The notes under the pieces are model-generated. The model did not search any database. It was given only the letters and a program-made list of their open reading frames with translations, and was not told the DNA's origin. From Prosthecobacter vanneervenii (GTDB lineage: Bacteria; Verrucomicrobiota; Verrucomicrobiia; Verrucomicrobiales; Verrucomicrobiaceae): 64,000 nucleotides of DNA. Positions within the stretch are counted from its first letter, which is position 1. Each line of letters starts with the position of its first letter. The translations under genes and the position numbers were made by a program. The DNA is taken from NCBI RefSeq assembly GCF_014203095.1, contig NZ_JACHIG010000007.1, positions 124,001 through 188,000 on the forward strand, read 5' to 3'. Positions 52,386 through 62,401 of the stretch are shown here, piece by piece.

Positions 52386-52688
52386 ATGCCGGAATTCAAA
52401 TTCATCAGCTCAGACCCATTCTGGATTACAGCTTGGATCTTGTACGCGCTGATCTACTGCGCAGTGCTGGCCTATCTGCTGAACCGCAGACGGTTTGGAA
52501 CCCAGGAGCGCATTCTGTGGTTTCTGGTCACCACTTTCGCACCTGTGATCGGTATTGTCCTCTTCCTGCTCATCAGTGAAGACGACAAGGTTCCTGGAAA
52601 CGCACCGAAAAGCCGTGCCCCGCTCTCAGACACCTCAGGCACTCCCTGGCAAAATAATCCTGGGCACACCAAAGACCCCACTTCATGA
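52386..52688 (+). CDS. PLDc_N-type small membrane protein
   Basis: 100 residues. Two hydrophobic segments (WILYALIYCAVLAYLL and ILWFLVTTFAPVIGIVLFLL) with an RRRFGTQER loop match the phospholipase D nuclease N-terminal (PLDc_N) domain found alone in small membrane proteins. The tail is polar. Its stop overlaps the start of the next gene (ATGA). Confidence 0.8.
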   Translation: MPEFKFISSDPFWITAWILYALIYCAVLAYLLNRRRFGTQERILWFLVTTFAPVIGIVLFLLISEDDKVPGNAPKSRAPLSDTSGTPWQNNPGHTKDPTS

Positions 52689-53728
52689 GCGAAATACTTT
52701 CAGACGATCTCGATCTCATCTCCCTAACGCAGCTGCGTCAGGTCGTGAACCAGTCGCCGCAGCCCTACCGGCTGCATCTGCAGGTGGAGTTGCGCACTGA
52801 GAAGGCCACCAGCGCCGGAAGTCCGTTCTTTGAGGTGAAGCTGGTGGATGCGGCCGATTCACTGGTGTGGCGCGTGTTTGACAACAATCCCCTGTTTCAA
52901 GACGTGGCCAGGCTGACGCGCAATGCCTTCATCCAGCTTGCGGGCCAGTGGGTGGAGGGCAAATACGGCATCGAGCCTCGTCAGGTGCAGATGCGCACGC
53001 TTAGCGAGGATGAAACCGTGACGCTCCTGCTGGGAGATCCGGAGCTGGCCGCGCGTCAGCAGGCGGACTACACCGACATCGTGGGTTTCATCGAATCCAT
53101 CCGCGATCCGCGCCTGCTGCGGCTGTGCAGCGTCTTCATGGAGCGCCATGGCGAGCGCTTCCGCCGCACTGGTGCAGCGCGCAAGAACCACCACGCACGC
53201 CGTGGCGGACTGGTGGAGCATGTGGCGCAGATGATGCGCAGCGCAGCGGCCATCGCGGCTGTGTATCCGCATCTGAACCGTGATCTGCTGATTGCGGGCG
53301 TGCTCTTCCACGACTGCGGCAAGCTCTGGGAAAACGTGTATGCGGAGAGCGGCTTTACCATGCCCTACAATATGACCGCCGAGATGCTGGGTCATATTCC
53401 GCTAGGGCTGGAGCTGGTAAACCGGATGTGGCGCGATCTTCTTGAAGAGCCCGCGGCCGCCGAATGGTCTGCGCTGGAGCCCGCCTCCGAGCTGGTGCGC
53501 CTGCATCTGCTGCACCTGATCGCGGCGCATCATGGCACGCTGGAGTTTGGCTCTCCGGTGCTGCCCAAGACGCCGGAGGCCATCGTGCTGCATCATGTGG
53601 ACAATATTGACGCCAAGCTGGAAATGTTCCGCCGTGGCTATGCAGGCAGCAAGGAGCTGGCTCCTGGCATTTTTGAGAAGTTCTCGCCCTGGCCAGTGAA
53701 CATCGTTGCACCGCTGCAGGCAGTGTGA
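52685..53728 (+). CDS. YhaM-like 3'-5' exonuclease with HD domain
   Basis: 347 residues. The N-terminal OB-like part (about 15-90) is followed by an HD domain: NHHARRGGLVEHVAQMM with metal-ligand His, LFHDCGKLWEN (about 206-216) and LIAAHHGTLEFGS, then VDNIDAKLEMF. This arrangement matches YhaM/CBF1 proteins, Mn-dependent 3'-5' exonucleases acting on RNA or DNA. Translationally coupled to the PLDc_N gene. Confidence 0.85.
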   Translation: MSEILSDDLDLISLTQLRQVVNQSPQPYRLHLQVELRTEKATSAGSPFFEVKLVDAADSLVWRVFDNNPLFQDVARLTRNAFIQLAGQWVEGKYGIEPRQVQMRTLSEDETVTLLLGDPELAARQQADYTDIVGFIESIRDPRLLRLCSVFMERHGERFRRTGAARKNHHARRGGLVEHVAQMMRSAAAIAAVYPHLNRDLLIAGVLFHDCGKLWENVYAESGFTMPYNMTAEMLGHIPLGLELVNRMWRDLLEEPAAAEWSALEPASELVRLHLLHLIAAHHGTLEFGSPVLPKTPEAIVLHHVDNIDAKLEMFRRGYAGSKELAPGIFEKFSPWPVNIVAPLQAV

Positions 53729-53736
53729 GCACGCTG

Positions 53737-54843
53737 CTAGGATGAGCCGCGCAGCTTCATCAGCGCCGCATGCACCATGAGCGTCTCGCCCACATTCTCG
53801 GCAGTGAGCAGGCCCAGCAGCCTGCCGCTGCCGGGTTCCAGTACAGGCATGGCCGGGCAGTCGCTTGCATTCAAGGCATCGAGCGCCTGCGAAAGATCGG
53901 TGCCGGGAGAGGTGGAGTCCGGGCAGGGGCGCATCACCTCCACCACGGGCGCCGAGGGGCCTTTCTCCGCAAGTGCGGAGATCAGATCATGACGGGTCAG
54001 CATGCCCTGCATGCCGCCATGGGAATCGAGCACGGGAAAGTCCTGCTGCGCACCGGTCAGCAGCAGTTCCACGCCGTCCCGCAGGGTGGCATCCGGTGGC
54101 AAGGTGCGGAAATCGGTCAGCATGGCATCTCGCACGCGCATGTTGCGCGTGGCTTCCTGCTGCGCCACGCCAGCGGCCTCCTGCCCGGCGGCCATGAAAA
54201 TGAAGAAGCAGATGAGCAGGAGCATGGGGTGCAGCGTGGCATTGAGCAGCATGTAAACTGCCACCAGCATAGCCAGCCCTTGGCCGATGGAGGCGGCACG
54301 CCGTGTGGCGGTGCCGTAGTCCATGAACATGGCAAAAACCGCGCGCAGCACACGGCCGCCGTCCATGGGGAAGGCGGGGATGAGGTTGAAGGCAACCATG
54401 AAGGCATTCCACACCATGAGCTTTTCGAAGAAGCCGCCAGATTTAAGAAAATTGTAGCCAGGGTTCAATGCGGCAGTAATGCCGAAGCCGAGGTAAATGG
54501 CGGCGGCGATGATGACATTCACCAGCGGCCCGCTGACGGCCACGACGAGCTCCTCGGAGGGCTTGCGCGGCATGCGCTCCAGCCGCGCCACGCCACCGAT
54601 GGGCAGGAGCGTGATGTCCGGCGTGCGAATGCCGTAGCCGCGTGCGGCCAGGACGTGGCCAAACTCGTGCAGCACCACGCAGGCAAACATGGTGGTGATG
54701 AACAGGATGGACTCCAGCGCTGCACTGATGCCCTGCCCCCTGAGAAAGCCATCGCCGGCGACAAAAAGCAGCAGAAGCAGGAAGGTGGCATGCACGCGCA
54801 CCTCGGTGCCGGCCAGGGTAAAAAGTCGGAAGGACCACTTCAT
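53737..54843 (-). CDS. site-2 protease family (M50) zinc protease with CBS domains
   Basis: 368 residues. Membrane segments surround the zinc motif HEFGH (59-63) and the second motif NLIPAFPMDGGRVLR (about 157-171). A CBS pair (about 245-360; MLTDFRTLPPDATLRDGVEL, then DFPVLDSHGGMQGMLTRHDL) completes the SpoIVFB/S2P-type family 3 layout. It cleaves membrane-embedded substrates; the CBS pair may sense an adenine nucleotide. Convergent with the exonuclease gene across 8 bases. Confidence 0.92.
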   Translation of the reverse strand: MKWSFRLFTLAGTEVRVHATFLLLLLFVAGDGFLRGQGISAALESILFITTMFACVVLHEFGHVLAARGYGIRTPDITLLPIGGVARLERMPRKPSEELVVAVSGPLVNVIIAAAIYLGFGITAALNPGYNFLKSGGFFEKLMVWNAFMVAFNLIPAFPMDGGRVLRAVFAMFMDYGTATRRAASIGQGLAMLVAVYMLLNATLHPMLLLICFFIFMAAGQEAAGVAQQEATRNMRVRDAMLTDFRTLPPDATLRDGVELLLTGAQQDFPVLDSHGGMQGMLTRHDLISALAEKGPSAPVVEVMRPCPDSTSPGTDLSQALDALNASDCPAMPVLEPGSGRLLGLLTAENVGETLMVHAALMKLRGSS

Positions 54844-54861
54844 GGGGAGGGATGAAACTGG

Positions 54862-56715
54862 CTAAGGTTTGGGAGCTTTCGATGAGTCGTAGTAGATACG
54901 CACGTCGGCGTCCTTGATGCCCAGAATATCCTGCGCGCGGCGCAGGGCATTGCGGGTGGAGACGTTGGGATTGGACGGACTGGCCAGGAAGAGGTTTTCT
55001 TTGCCGATCACCTCCACCATGCCGGCATCTTTGAGCACTCGGTAAAGATCCTTGGCCACGCCGCTGACGATGAGATCGCGTCCGTCAGCGCGCAGCATGC
55101 GGATGAGTTCTTCAATGGCCATGGCGCAGGTGGCATCCAGATGGCGGGCGTTTTTGAGGCGCAGAATGACGATGCGCAGGTTGGGATCTGCGCAGAAGCG
55201 CTGGATCTGCGTCCGGAAAAGGTCGGCGGAGGCAAAAAACAGATCGCCCTCCACATGCACGATGGAGATGGCCGGGTGCTGGCGTCCGCCCTGCTGTGCC
55301 TCGGCCAGGTGGCCGTCTGCATTGAACTCATACTCCACCAGGGAGGGCTGGCTGGCCTTGTGCAGGTAGAGGATGATGGAGATGCCCACACCGGTGAAGA
55401 TGGCCACATGCAGCGGCACCAGCAGGGTGGCAAAGAAGGTGGTCAGAAACACGATGGCGTCCGAGCCAGTAGCGCGCAGGGAGATGTAGATCTGACGTTT
55501 GTTGATGAGTGCCACCGCCACGCAGATGACCATGGCACCGAGTGCAGCCTTGGGGACATACGCCACCAGCGGGCCGATCGTCAGCGCCGCCACCAGACAG
55601 ACCAGTCCGCTGAAAATGGCGGAAAGCGGGGACACAGCTCCGCTTTCATACGCTGCCAGGGAGCGGGTGAGGGAATGAGAGGCAGGCATGCCGCTGAGGT
55701 AGGCGCAGGCCAGATTGGCCGCGCCCAGGCTGAGCATGTCCTGGTTTGGATCCACATTGTGGCCGGACCGGCTGGCCAGTGTGCGGGCCATGGCGGAGTT
55801 TTCCATCATGGCCACAAAGGCCAGCGAGAGCGCCAGGCCAAAGAGCTGGCTGAACTGCGCCGAGGCATTGCCGCTGGTGAAGTCTGGGAAGGGGGGCAGC
55901 AGTGTGCGCCAGGTGAAGCTGAGGTCCGAATACGTGGCCACCTTGAGCCCTGCCTTGTTCATCGCCACGGCAATCAGGGACATGAGGATGAGTGTGATCG
56001 TCAGCGCAGGGAAGCGTTTGCCAAAGCGCTTGAGCCCGTAGTAGCTGCCGATGGCCAGCACGCAGATGAGCGCACTGGGCCAGTGGATGGAGCCCAGGTG
56101 GGAGAGTACATCGTGCACATCGGACACCAGGGTGCGTGCCATGGGCCTGCCGGAGGCCTCCTCAAGCTGCTGGCCCAGCACCACCGGCAGCTGATGCGCA
56201 AACATTTGCAGAGCCGCACCGGTCAGGTAGGCCACCACCACAGCGCGGCTGATGAAGCGGGCCATTTCCGCCACACGGAAGTAGGCGCCAAAGATCAGCA
56301 GCGCACCCACGAGGAAGACCAGCATCGGCATGGAGGCCAGCTGGTTTAGATTGGGAAAGGAGGCAAAGTAGGACGACACCATGAACGCGGTGGCGTTGGT
56401 GGGGCCGTAGATGGAGTGCCGCGAGCTCATCAGCAGCGCCCCCACCACGCAGGCCACCGCCGAGCAGGTGATGCCGTAGGCCAGCGGCAGCCCCGCCACC
56501 ACGGCAAAGGCCATGCCCTGCGGGATAGCCAGCAGCGCACCGTCCAGGCCACTCCTGAAGTCGGCCTTGAGGAATTCCTTGTGGTAGCCCTTCAGTATCT
56601 CCTTGAGGGGAAAAGGGTCCAAGGTGTTGCCATCGGCCACGTTTCTCAGCACTGCACGTCCCTGGCGTGCGTAATCACGCAGCTGCTCGGACCAGGCTCG
56701 TAGTTGGGATAGCAA
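54862..56715 (-). CDS. SulP-family anion transporter with STAS domain
   Basis: 617 residues. About 10-14 membrane segments include the SulP start DGALLAIPQGMAFAVVAGLP and SSRHSIYGPTNATAF; a STAS domain occupies about 480-600 (ISIVHVEGDLFFASADLF, then CAMAIEELIRMLRADG). Family members carry sulfate, bicarbonate or other anions; substrate cannot be read here. It lies 18 bases upstream of the protease gene on the same strand. Considering the sulfur genes elsewhere in the window, sulfate is one option. Confidence 0.92.
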   Translation of the reverse strand: MLSQLRAWSEQLRDYARQGRAVLRNVADGNTLDPFPLKEILKGYHKEFLKADFRSGLDGALLAIPQGMAFAVVAGLPLAYGITCSAVACVVGALLMSSRHSIYGPTNATAFMVSSYFASFPNLNQLASMPMLVFLVGALLIFGAYFRVAEMARFISRAVVVAYLTGAALQMFAHQLPVVLGQQLEEASGRPMARTLVSDVHDVLSHLGSIHWPSALICVLAIGSYYGLKRFGKRFPALTITLILMSLIAVAMNKAGLKVATYSDLSFTWRTLLPPFPDFTSGNASAQFSQLFGLALSLAFVAMMENSAMARTLASRSGHNVDPNQDMLSLGAANLACAYLSGMPASHSLTRSLAAYESGAVSPLSAIFSGLVCLVAALTIGPLVAYVPKAALGAMVICVAVALINKRQIYISLRATGSDAIVFLTTFFATLLVPLHVAIFTGVGISIILYLHKASQPSLVEYEFNADGHLAEAQQGGRQHPAISIVHVEGDLFFASADLFRTQIQRFCADPNLRIVILRLKNARHLDATCAMAIEELIRMLRADGRDLIVSGVAKDLYRVLKDAGMVEVIGKENLFLASPSNPNVSTRNALRRAQDILGIKDADVRIYYDSSKAPKP

Positions 56716-56827
56716 GAGAAACTCCTTGGAAGCACCTGCTGCATGCTAGACGCACCCGCCGAGAGCACAAGCACTGTGAGCAACGGATTGCTGCTGGACT
56801 TCCAGGCCTGCACCAACACCTTCCGCC

Positions 56828-57127
56828 ATGTCCTTAGATGCTGATGAGCCGATCCCCGAGGTGGTGGAGCATCCCATCGGTCCGGAGCTGGATCTGCACA
56901 CCTTCCGGCCGCAGGACATTAGCAGTTTGCTGCCGGAATATTTTTCTGAATGCCGCAGGCTGGGCATCCTACAGGTACGCATTATCCACGGCAAAGGCAC
57001 CGGCACCTTGCGGGTAGGGGTGCACCAGCTGTTGGAGAAACTGCCTGAGGTACAGCAGTTTATCTGGCCTGCGGAAGAGGCCAGCGGCTCCTGGGGTGCG
57101 ACGTGGGTGGTTTTGCATTCACTCTGA
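56828..57127 (+). CDS. Smr-domain protein
   Basis: 99 residues. LDLHTFRPQD and VRIIHGKGTGTLRVGVHQLL are the two hallmarks of the small MutS2-related (Smr) nuclease domain, which cleaves branched DNA or RNA. The last residues before the stop (GSWGATWVVL then HSL) come from a 34-bp sequence that recurs at 62402, where the frame reads GSWGATWVVLRG; the original 3' end was probably replaced when the block at 57.1-62.4 kb arrived. Confidence 0.9.
   Translation: MSLDADEPIPEVVEHPIGPELDLHTFRPQDISSLLPEYFSECRRLGILQVRIIHGKGTGTLRVGVHQLLEKLPEVQQFIWPAEEASGSWGATWVVLHSL
57082..57115 (+). repeat. 34-bp direct repeat, left copy (in Smr gene)
   Basis: CAGCGGCTCCTGGGGTGCGA and 14 more bases match 62402-62435 at 33 of 34 positions, exactly 5,320 bases apart. 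Confidence 0.9.
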
Positions 57128-57144
57128 TATTGCCAGCTGTCAGC

Positions 57145-58590
57145 ATGCTTGATAGCTTAAAAAAAATGCGCGTTATTTTTGGCCTGACCTTTGTTCTTAT
57201 AAGTCGAAGCCTCATTCCGGCTGCGGAGGATCTGGAGCAAAAGCTAAAGCGTGATGATGCTCCGCTGCCAAACGCCGGAGCTGTTGTTTTGAGTTATCGT
57301 AGTGCGGTCTCAGCGATCCATGACAGCGTGGTCACGGTCTGGGTCAAGCAGTGGAAGACCAAGACGGCATGGCGGGTGGATGCGTATGACATGACGCCGG
57401 ACGCATTCGAGGAAAAAAACGAGATGGGTCCGGAGTCTGGCACCGGGATTGTGCTGACTCCTGAAGGGCTGGTGATGACCAACCATCATGTGGTTTATGG
57501 AGCCCAGGAGATATGGCTCAGGGCGCGTGGCAGCCAGATGGATGTGCCTGCGGAGATAGTCGGGATGGACAGGGCCACGGATGTGGCGCTGCTGCGTGCC
57601 AGGAGCGGTGCCTGGAAGCCGGCTACGCTGACCAACAGTGACCAAGTCCAACCGGGAGACGTGGTGCTGTCGGTGGGAAGCCCATTCGGCCTGGAGCAAA
57701 CAGTGACGCTGGGCATCGTGAGCGCCACCGGCCGCTCCGAGATCAGCGGGCTGGCCAGCAGACTGCAGGACTTCATTCAAACAGATGCCGCAATCAATCC
57801 CGGCAACTCCGGAGGCCCGCTGGTGGACGGACTCGGGCGGGTCTTTGGCATGAACACGGCGCGCTTTGGAAGGGCAGAGGGCATCGGGCTGTCGATTCCG
57901 ATCAATCTCGCTGTCAAAGTGGCGGATGATCTGCTGAAAGACGGCAGTGTTCGGCGCGGAATGCTGGGGGTGCGGTTTGTGGACACGGATGCAGACGTGG
58001 TCAGAGAATTGAAGCTGAACACAGCCGTGAAAGGCGCCGTGGTGGTGCACGTCGAGGCCGGTCAGCCTGCGGACAAGGCGGGGCTGCTCCCCGGAGATGT
58101 GATCACTGCGGTGAATGGCCAGGCAGTGACCAGCCGGGCGCGGTTTCTCATGCGTATGACCACGATGAAAGCTGGTGACGTCGTAAAGCTCTCCTACTAC
58201 CGGGCATCAGAACTGCATGAGGCTGAAGCCACCCTGATGGATGCTCCGTCCCGCGCTCTGCCGCCGACTTTGGAAGGGGAGCTGCTTCCCGGGCTGAAAG
58301 TGGCGCTGGTGGACGAAAGGCTGCGCAACAAGCTTCTCTTGCGCGAAAATTTTCACGCCCTGCAAGTGCTGGAGGATTACAAAACGAGTGAAGGCGTCCT
58401 CAAGTTGTCCGCAGGAGACATGATTCTCAGCGTCAACAAGCAGACTCCAAGCCCCTATGTAGGAGAGACGGCGGAAAAAATTATGCAGCGCATGATGCCT
58501 AAAAAATCCGCCGTGCTGCTGCAGGTCCTGCGAAAAAGCGGCGGAGAGGTTGAGATCGGGCTGGTGGTGCCTGCGGCCGCTAAAAAGTAA
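57145..58590 (+). CDS. HtrA/DegP-type serine protease with PDZ domain
   Basis: 481 residues from the ATG at 57145 (ATG at 57166 also possible); signal peptide with KKMRVIFGLTFVLIS. The trypsin-like catalytic triad is His115 (MTNHHVV), Asp146 (RATDVALL) and Ser222 (NPGNSGGPL). A PDZ domain follows (about 275-360, LPGDVITAVNGQAVTS) and a second PDZ-like segment (about 390-475). It degrades or refolds envelope proteins. It sits in the repeat-bounded block and is followed by the large WD40-like gene. The start at 57103 lies inside the Smr gene and is unlikely. Confidence 0.9.
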   Translation: MLDSLKKMRVIFGLTFVLISRSLIPAAEDLEQKLKRDDAPLPNAGAVVLSYRSAVSAIHDSVVTVWVKQWKTKTAWRVDAYDMTPDAFEEKNEMGPESGTGIVLTPEGLVMTNHHVVYGAQEIWLRARGSQMDVPAEIVGMDRATDVALLRARSGAWKPATLTNSDQVQPGDVVLSVGSPFGLEQTVTLGIVSATGRSEISGLASRLQDFIQTDAAINPGNSGGPLVDGLGRVFGMNTARFGRAEGIGLSIPINLAVKVADDLLKDGSVRRGMLGVRFVDTDADVVRELKLNTAVKGAVVVHVEAGQPADKAGLLPGDVITAVNGQAVTSRARFLMRMTTMKAGDVVKLSYYRASELHEAEATLMDAPSRALPPTLEGELLPGLKVALVDERLRNKLLLRENFHALQVLEDYKTSEGVLKLSAGDMILSVNKQTPSPYVGETAEKIMQRMMPKKSAVLLQVLRKSGGEVEIGLVVPAAAKK

Positions 58591-58615
58591 CATCTTTCTT
58601 TTTCAAATTCCACTC

Positions 58616-61600
58616 ATGAGCATGTCATCATTGTTAGTCTCGAGTTCGGTCTGTGTTGTGTTGTGCCTGGCGGGTACGTCTGCCGCCCAGGAGGCGAAGC
58701 TGGGTCCGTTCAATCCACCCAACCCGGCCCTTCAGGGATTTTTTGGGATTCCTGGGTGCGGCAGTTTCCTCAATGGAGGACTGGTATGGCACCGCAGTGG
58801 AAAGATCATCAGCATGGAGTCGTGGAGATCAGGGATCAATCCGGTGTCACTGTGGCAGCCAGATGCCAAAACGATGCGCGCTATGCGTTCTGCTCTTTTG
58901 AATGTCGGTGATGCCTGGTGCCTTTCGCAAAAGGGAGATCTGCTCTGCGCAAGATCCAGGCGTATGGACGACCAGCCGGAGCTGGATCCCACGAAAAACA
59001 CGATGGCCTGGACGGAGGGGGCGTTTGGCTGCTTTCGCATTCAGGATGGCGGTCGGATGTGGAAGCTGCCCATGAGGGACGGCGAAAGCATCAGCGGCGC
59101 CGCGTTTACTACCGATGATAAAAAAGTGGTCGTGCTAAGCACGTGGCATGAGCAAATGAGCCTGCGTCTGCTGGATGCCGCGACTGGAGCCCTGCTGCAG
59201 CAGCATGATTTCCCAGGCAGGTCGAAATCCCTGTCATTCGATGCCGGAAGGCTGATGATGAGGGGCGGTGAGCTCTGGATGATCCATCGTGAAAATGACG
59301 GGCGTGCGCTGCTGAAGATCTCTCTGTCTACTTTGAAGCCCATGCGGGTTGATTGTCCGCCGCTGGAGCAGATGGAGGGGCATGTCACGCTTTCTGCGGA
59401 CATGCGGCGAATGGTGTCCCACACGGAGTTTGGCCTTACCTGCCTCGAGTTGCGCGGTGGGAAATGGGATGTGGTGTATGAGGATTTCGACTTCCGCTCT
59501 TCTCCGCAGTCTGAGATCGGAAATTTGCGCGATGTTGAGTTCACCCCGGACGGCCAGAAGCTCGTCATGTTCACCGTGAATTCCGCCCGCATTTTGGATT
59601 TCACGAGCAAAAAGACGCACAGCATCAAGCTGGATGAAAATGCCGGAGGCACTCTTTCTCCGGACGGCAGTCATTTGCTGGTGGAGCATGAGCACGGCCT
59701 TAGAATCGTGAGCATTCGGGAAACAGATGCCACCCAGCCTGGAAGGCTGCAGCAGAATGTCTGGCGGCCCCATCAGCTGCGCTTTACTGGAGATGGAAAG
59801 ACCCTTCTGGCCGTGGATACTGAAGGCATTTGGGCATGGGATGTGGCCACGCGCAGGCCGCGCGCATGGCTGAAGAGTTTTGACCACCACTTTTACGACG
59901 AAAGAACTTTCCGTACCCTCTCGCTGACGGCCAATGACACTGAGATCCTGTCAGATGAATATGGCGATGTCCTGAAATGGAAGCTGCCATCCTCTGCGGA
60001 ACCACCAGGAGATAAAGTCCAGGTAATTGACCCGCAGCTGGCTTTTGGAGGGGTGCGACTTGGCTGGAACGGCGGTGTACGCACAGAAGTCTTCGCCAAT
60101 CAGAGCGCATCCTGGATTCTGACCACCAACGGGGAACAACCAGCTGGTATTCGCAAGGAATTTGGGCCCGGCAGCACGCGTTCCATTTCCCAGCGCTTTC
60201 CTGCAGTGGCACCACAGCTTTGGTTCTTCGCACCAGATGACACGTTTGTGATGTTTTCTGAATCTAATTATAGATGGAGCCGCCTGAATCTGCCACAAGG
60301 CACCCTAGAAGAACTGCCCAGTACGCCTGGAGTTCCTGATGCTGCCAGGTCTGGACGGCTTGTGCAGCCTCAGCCAGTGGCGGTGCTGCCAAAAAGACAG
60401 TTTGTCGTCCGTCAGGCCAACGATCGTCTCTGTGTGACCAGTTTGGACGGGAAAACCCAGTTGCCTTGGTTTGAAACCCCGCTCCGATGGTCTGGTGTGA
60501 TCAATATGCGTGCTGGAGTCAGTCAGGATGAAAAACGCTGTGCCACCGTGATGACGGATGTCGTGCGCCGCCACCAGCATCTTTTTGTATGGGAAATCGA
60601 AACGGGGAAACTTCTCGGTCTGGCACTTCTGCCCACCGATGACGCCACCTGCGTGGCCCTTTCTCCCGACGGCAGCCTGCTGGCGTGCGGTCATGAAAAC
60701 ACGGCCATCTCCATCTGGGATGTGGCCAAGCTGACCGTGCCTGCACCTTCGCCCCAGCCTGCCAAGGCTTCTTTGGAGCCTGCAAAGTCGGCCGCTGCTC
60801 CCGCGCCGCCACCCGCTCCCCAGGGGCCACCGCCGGTGAGAGAAAGCGACAGCCGCCGTGAACACATGTTTGGAAGCGGCGTCTGGACTTTCTTTGGGAA
60901 TGGTACCGTCAGCAAAAAAGAAACGTTTCCAGAGGCGGGACGTCTGCGGATCAATGGCAAGGAGTTTGAGATGCAGAGGCAGCGTCTCGCCCATCCTGGG
61001 ATTCTGACGCGGCTCTTTCATGCTCAGCGGGATTTCTGGGCGGAAACCATGCGCAGCCGGAACGATCCGAAATTTATCCCACTGCCCGCCAACAAGCATC
61101 CGGAGATCGCCGCAGGTCTGATTCATTACGCCGAGGGATCTCTGGATGATGTATGGATCTCCCGGCAGACAGGCAGTCCAGTAGGCAGGTTTCACCAATT
61201 TTTAACGTTCACAGACACGCTGACCAATCTTTCGGCGCGGGACAAGCAGGTGGAGATCGAGTTTGAAGTGCGTTTTCCTGCACAGACTCAGCAGCTTGTC
61301 GATTCGAGTCTTCAACCTGTGAAGATCAATGCCGACGGGAACCTGCAGGTCAATCCTGAGGCCATCTGGCTGGCTGCACTACCAGCCCCCGGTACTTTGC
61401 CCAATGTGCCCATCTTCTGGTTCCGCACTTCCTCTGGCGGGCAGACCTGCCGGCTGCAGTGGAAGCCCGATACCCATACCCTGATTGTGCACCACTCAGC
61501 ACTGCTGCCCCCGGGAGATCCGCGGTATCTTGCGCATGGAGTGCGATTAGAGCCGCTTCCAGAAGGTGTGGCTCCTGACCACTTCAAGACGCCGTTTCCA

Positions 61601-62398
61601 CAAGATTTTGGCGAGCAGGTGGTCTTTTCGGCAGTGTCCCGGGGCATCAATTATGGCCTGCCACCTATGGAACAGCACCAGTTTCTGAACCTGCGAAGTG
61701 CCAGCAGTCTGAGAGAAGGATTTGGCAAGAATGCCGACGGCAGTCTTTACAACCCTACGGGAATTGCCTGCGCACACGCACTCTGGCTGGATGGAGCTCC
61801 GCTGTCTGGCAGCGACATGGGGGTGTTTCTGCACGTAGAGGATCGTGGTGTGACTCAGACTCCACGAGGAACCTACATGTTCTACGGCTCTTCGATGGAT
61901 GAGAAGGTGACGGTATCCAGGCGGCCCGCTTTTTCCCAGGAGCAGCACATGTCGCTCATCCGGGACATCTTCATCAACCAAGAGGCGGAGCCTAGAACCG
62001 CCAAGGTGGCGTATGTCAGCAGCTTTTCAGAGCCCATCAAGGCGCTGTACGACGCCAGTGGGCGGCCGGTGGAAGCCAATGCGACTCCAAGAGCTGCCCG
62101 TGAACTGGGCGGGGCGCTGATCGTGGAATTTGACGGGCCCAAACGGCCGGCCACCTTGCTGGCTTTTTATCAGGAGGGCGCTGCCGCCGAGCCCAAGGTC
62201 TCCTGGCCTAACCCCAAATTCCTCAAGCTCGAGTATGAGGTGACGCTGCCACCGAGACAGATGGCCGAATTCTGCCACGGAGCCACTGAAATGCCGCTGG
62301 CCAGCTTTGACACCGTCACACAGGCATTTGCGGACTGTCTGCCTTTTCAACACAAGGCCCCTGAGAAGTCCCCCGTCGTTTATTTGAACGTCCGGTGA
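58616..62398 (+). CDS. large exported WD40/beta-propeller-like protein
   Basis: 1,260 residues from the ATG at 58616 with a signal peptide (SVCVVLCLAGTSAAQ). The N-terminal 700 residues have many WD40- or YVTN-like blades: AFTTDDKKVVVLSTW, VEFTPDGQKLVMFTVNSARI, LRFTGDGKTLLAVDTEGIWA and VALSPDGSLLACGHENTAIS then IWDVAKL. A Pro/Ala-rich hinge (about 720-750) leads to a 500-residue C-terminal part with beta-rich character and no recognised domain. It starts 26 bases after the HtrA protease gene and probably works with it outside the cytoplasm. Confidence 0.75.
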   Translation: MSMSSLLVSSSVCVVLCLAGTSAAQEAKLGPFNPPNPALQGFFGIPGCGSFLNGGLVWHRSGKIISMESWRSGINPVSLWQPDAKTMRAMRSALLNVGDAWCLSQKGDLLCARSRRMDDQPELDPTKNTMAWTEGAFGCFRIQDGGRMWKLPMRDGESISGAAFTTDDKKVVVLSTWHEQMSLRLLDAATGALLQQHDFPGRSKSLSFDAGRLMMRGGELWMIHRENDGRALLKISLSTLKPMRVDCPPLEQMEGHVTLSADMRRMVSHTEFGLTCLELRGGKWDVVYEDFDFRSSPQSEIGNLRDVEFTPDGQKLVMFTVNSARILDFTSKKTHSIKLDENAGGTLSPDGSHLLVEHEHGLRIVSIRETDATQPGRLQQNVWRPHQLRFTGDGKTLLAVDTEGIWAWDVATRRPRAWLKSFDHHFYDERTFRTLSLTANDTEILSDEYGDVLKWKLPSSAEPPGDKVQVIDPQLAFGGVRLGWNGGVRTEVFANQSASWILTTNGEQPAGIRKEFGPGSTRSISQRFPAVAPQLWFFAPDDTFVMFSESNYRWSRLNLPQGTLEELPSTPGVPDAARSGRLVQPQPVAVLPKRQFVVRQANDRLCVTSLDGKTQLPWFETPLRWSGVINMRAGVSQDEKRCATVMTDVVRRHQHLFVWEIETGKLLGLALLPTDDATCVALSPDGSLLACGHENTAISIWDVAKLTVPAPSPQPAKASLEPAKSAAAPAPPPAPQGPPPVRESDSRREHMFGSGVWTFFGNGTVSKKETFPEAGRLRINGKEFEMQRQRLAHPGILTRLFHAQRDFWAETMRSRNDPKFIPLPANKHPEIAAGLIHYAEGSLDDVWISRQTGSPVGRFHQFLTFTDTLTNLSARDKQVEIEFEVRFPAQTQQLVDSSLQPVKINADGNLQVNPEAIWLAALPAPGTLPNVPIFWFRTSSGGQTCRLQWKPDTHTLIVHHSALLPPGDPRYLAHGVRLEPLPEGVAPDHFKTPFPQDFGEQVVFSAVSRGINYGLPPMEQHQFLNLRSASSLREGFGKNADGSLYNPTGIACAHALWLDGAPLSGSDMGVFLHVEDRGVTQTPRGTYMFYGSSMDEKVTVSRRPAFSQEQHMSLIRDIFINQEAEPRTAKVAYVSSFSEPIKALYDASGRPVEANATPRAARELGGALIVEFDGPKRPATLLAFYQEGAAAEPKVSWPNPKFLKLEYEVTLPPRQMAEFCHGATEMPLASFDTVTQAFADCLPFQHKAPEKSPVVYLNVR

Positions 62399-62401
62399 AC
62401 G

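Noticed and set aside
53770-54855. 361-codon plus-strand frame opposite the site-2 protease
   Set aside because: His/Gly/Gln-rich shadow; the zinc and CBS motifs lie on the minus strand.
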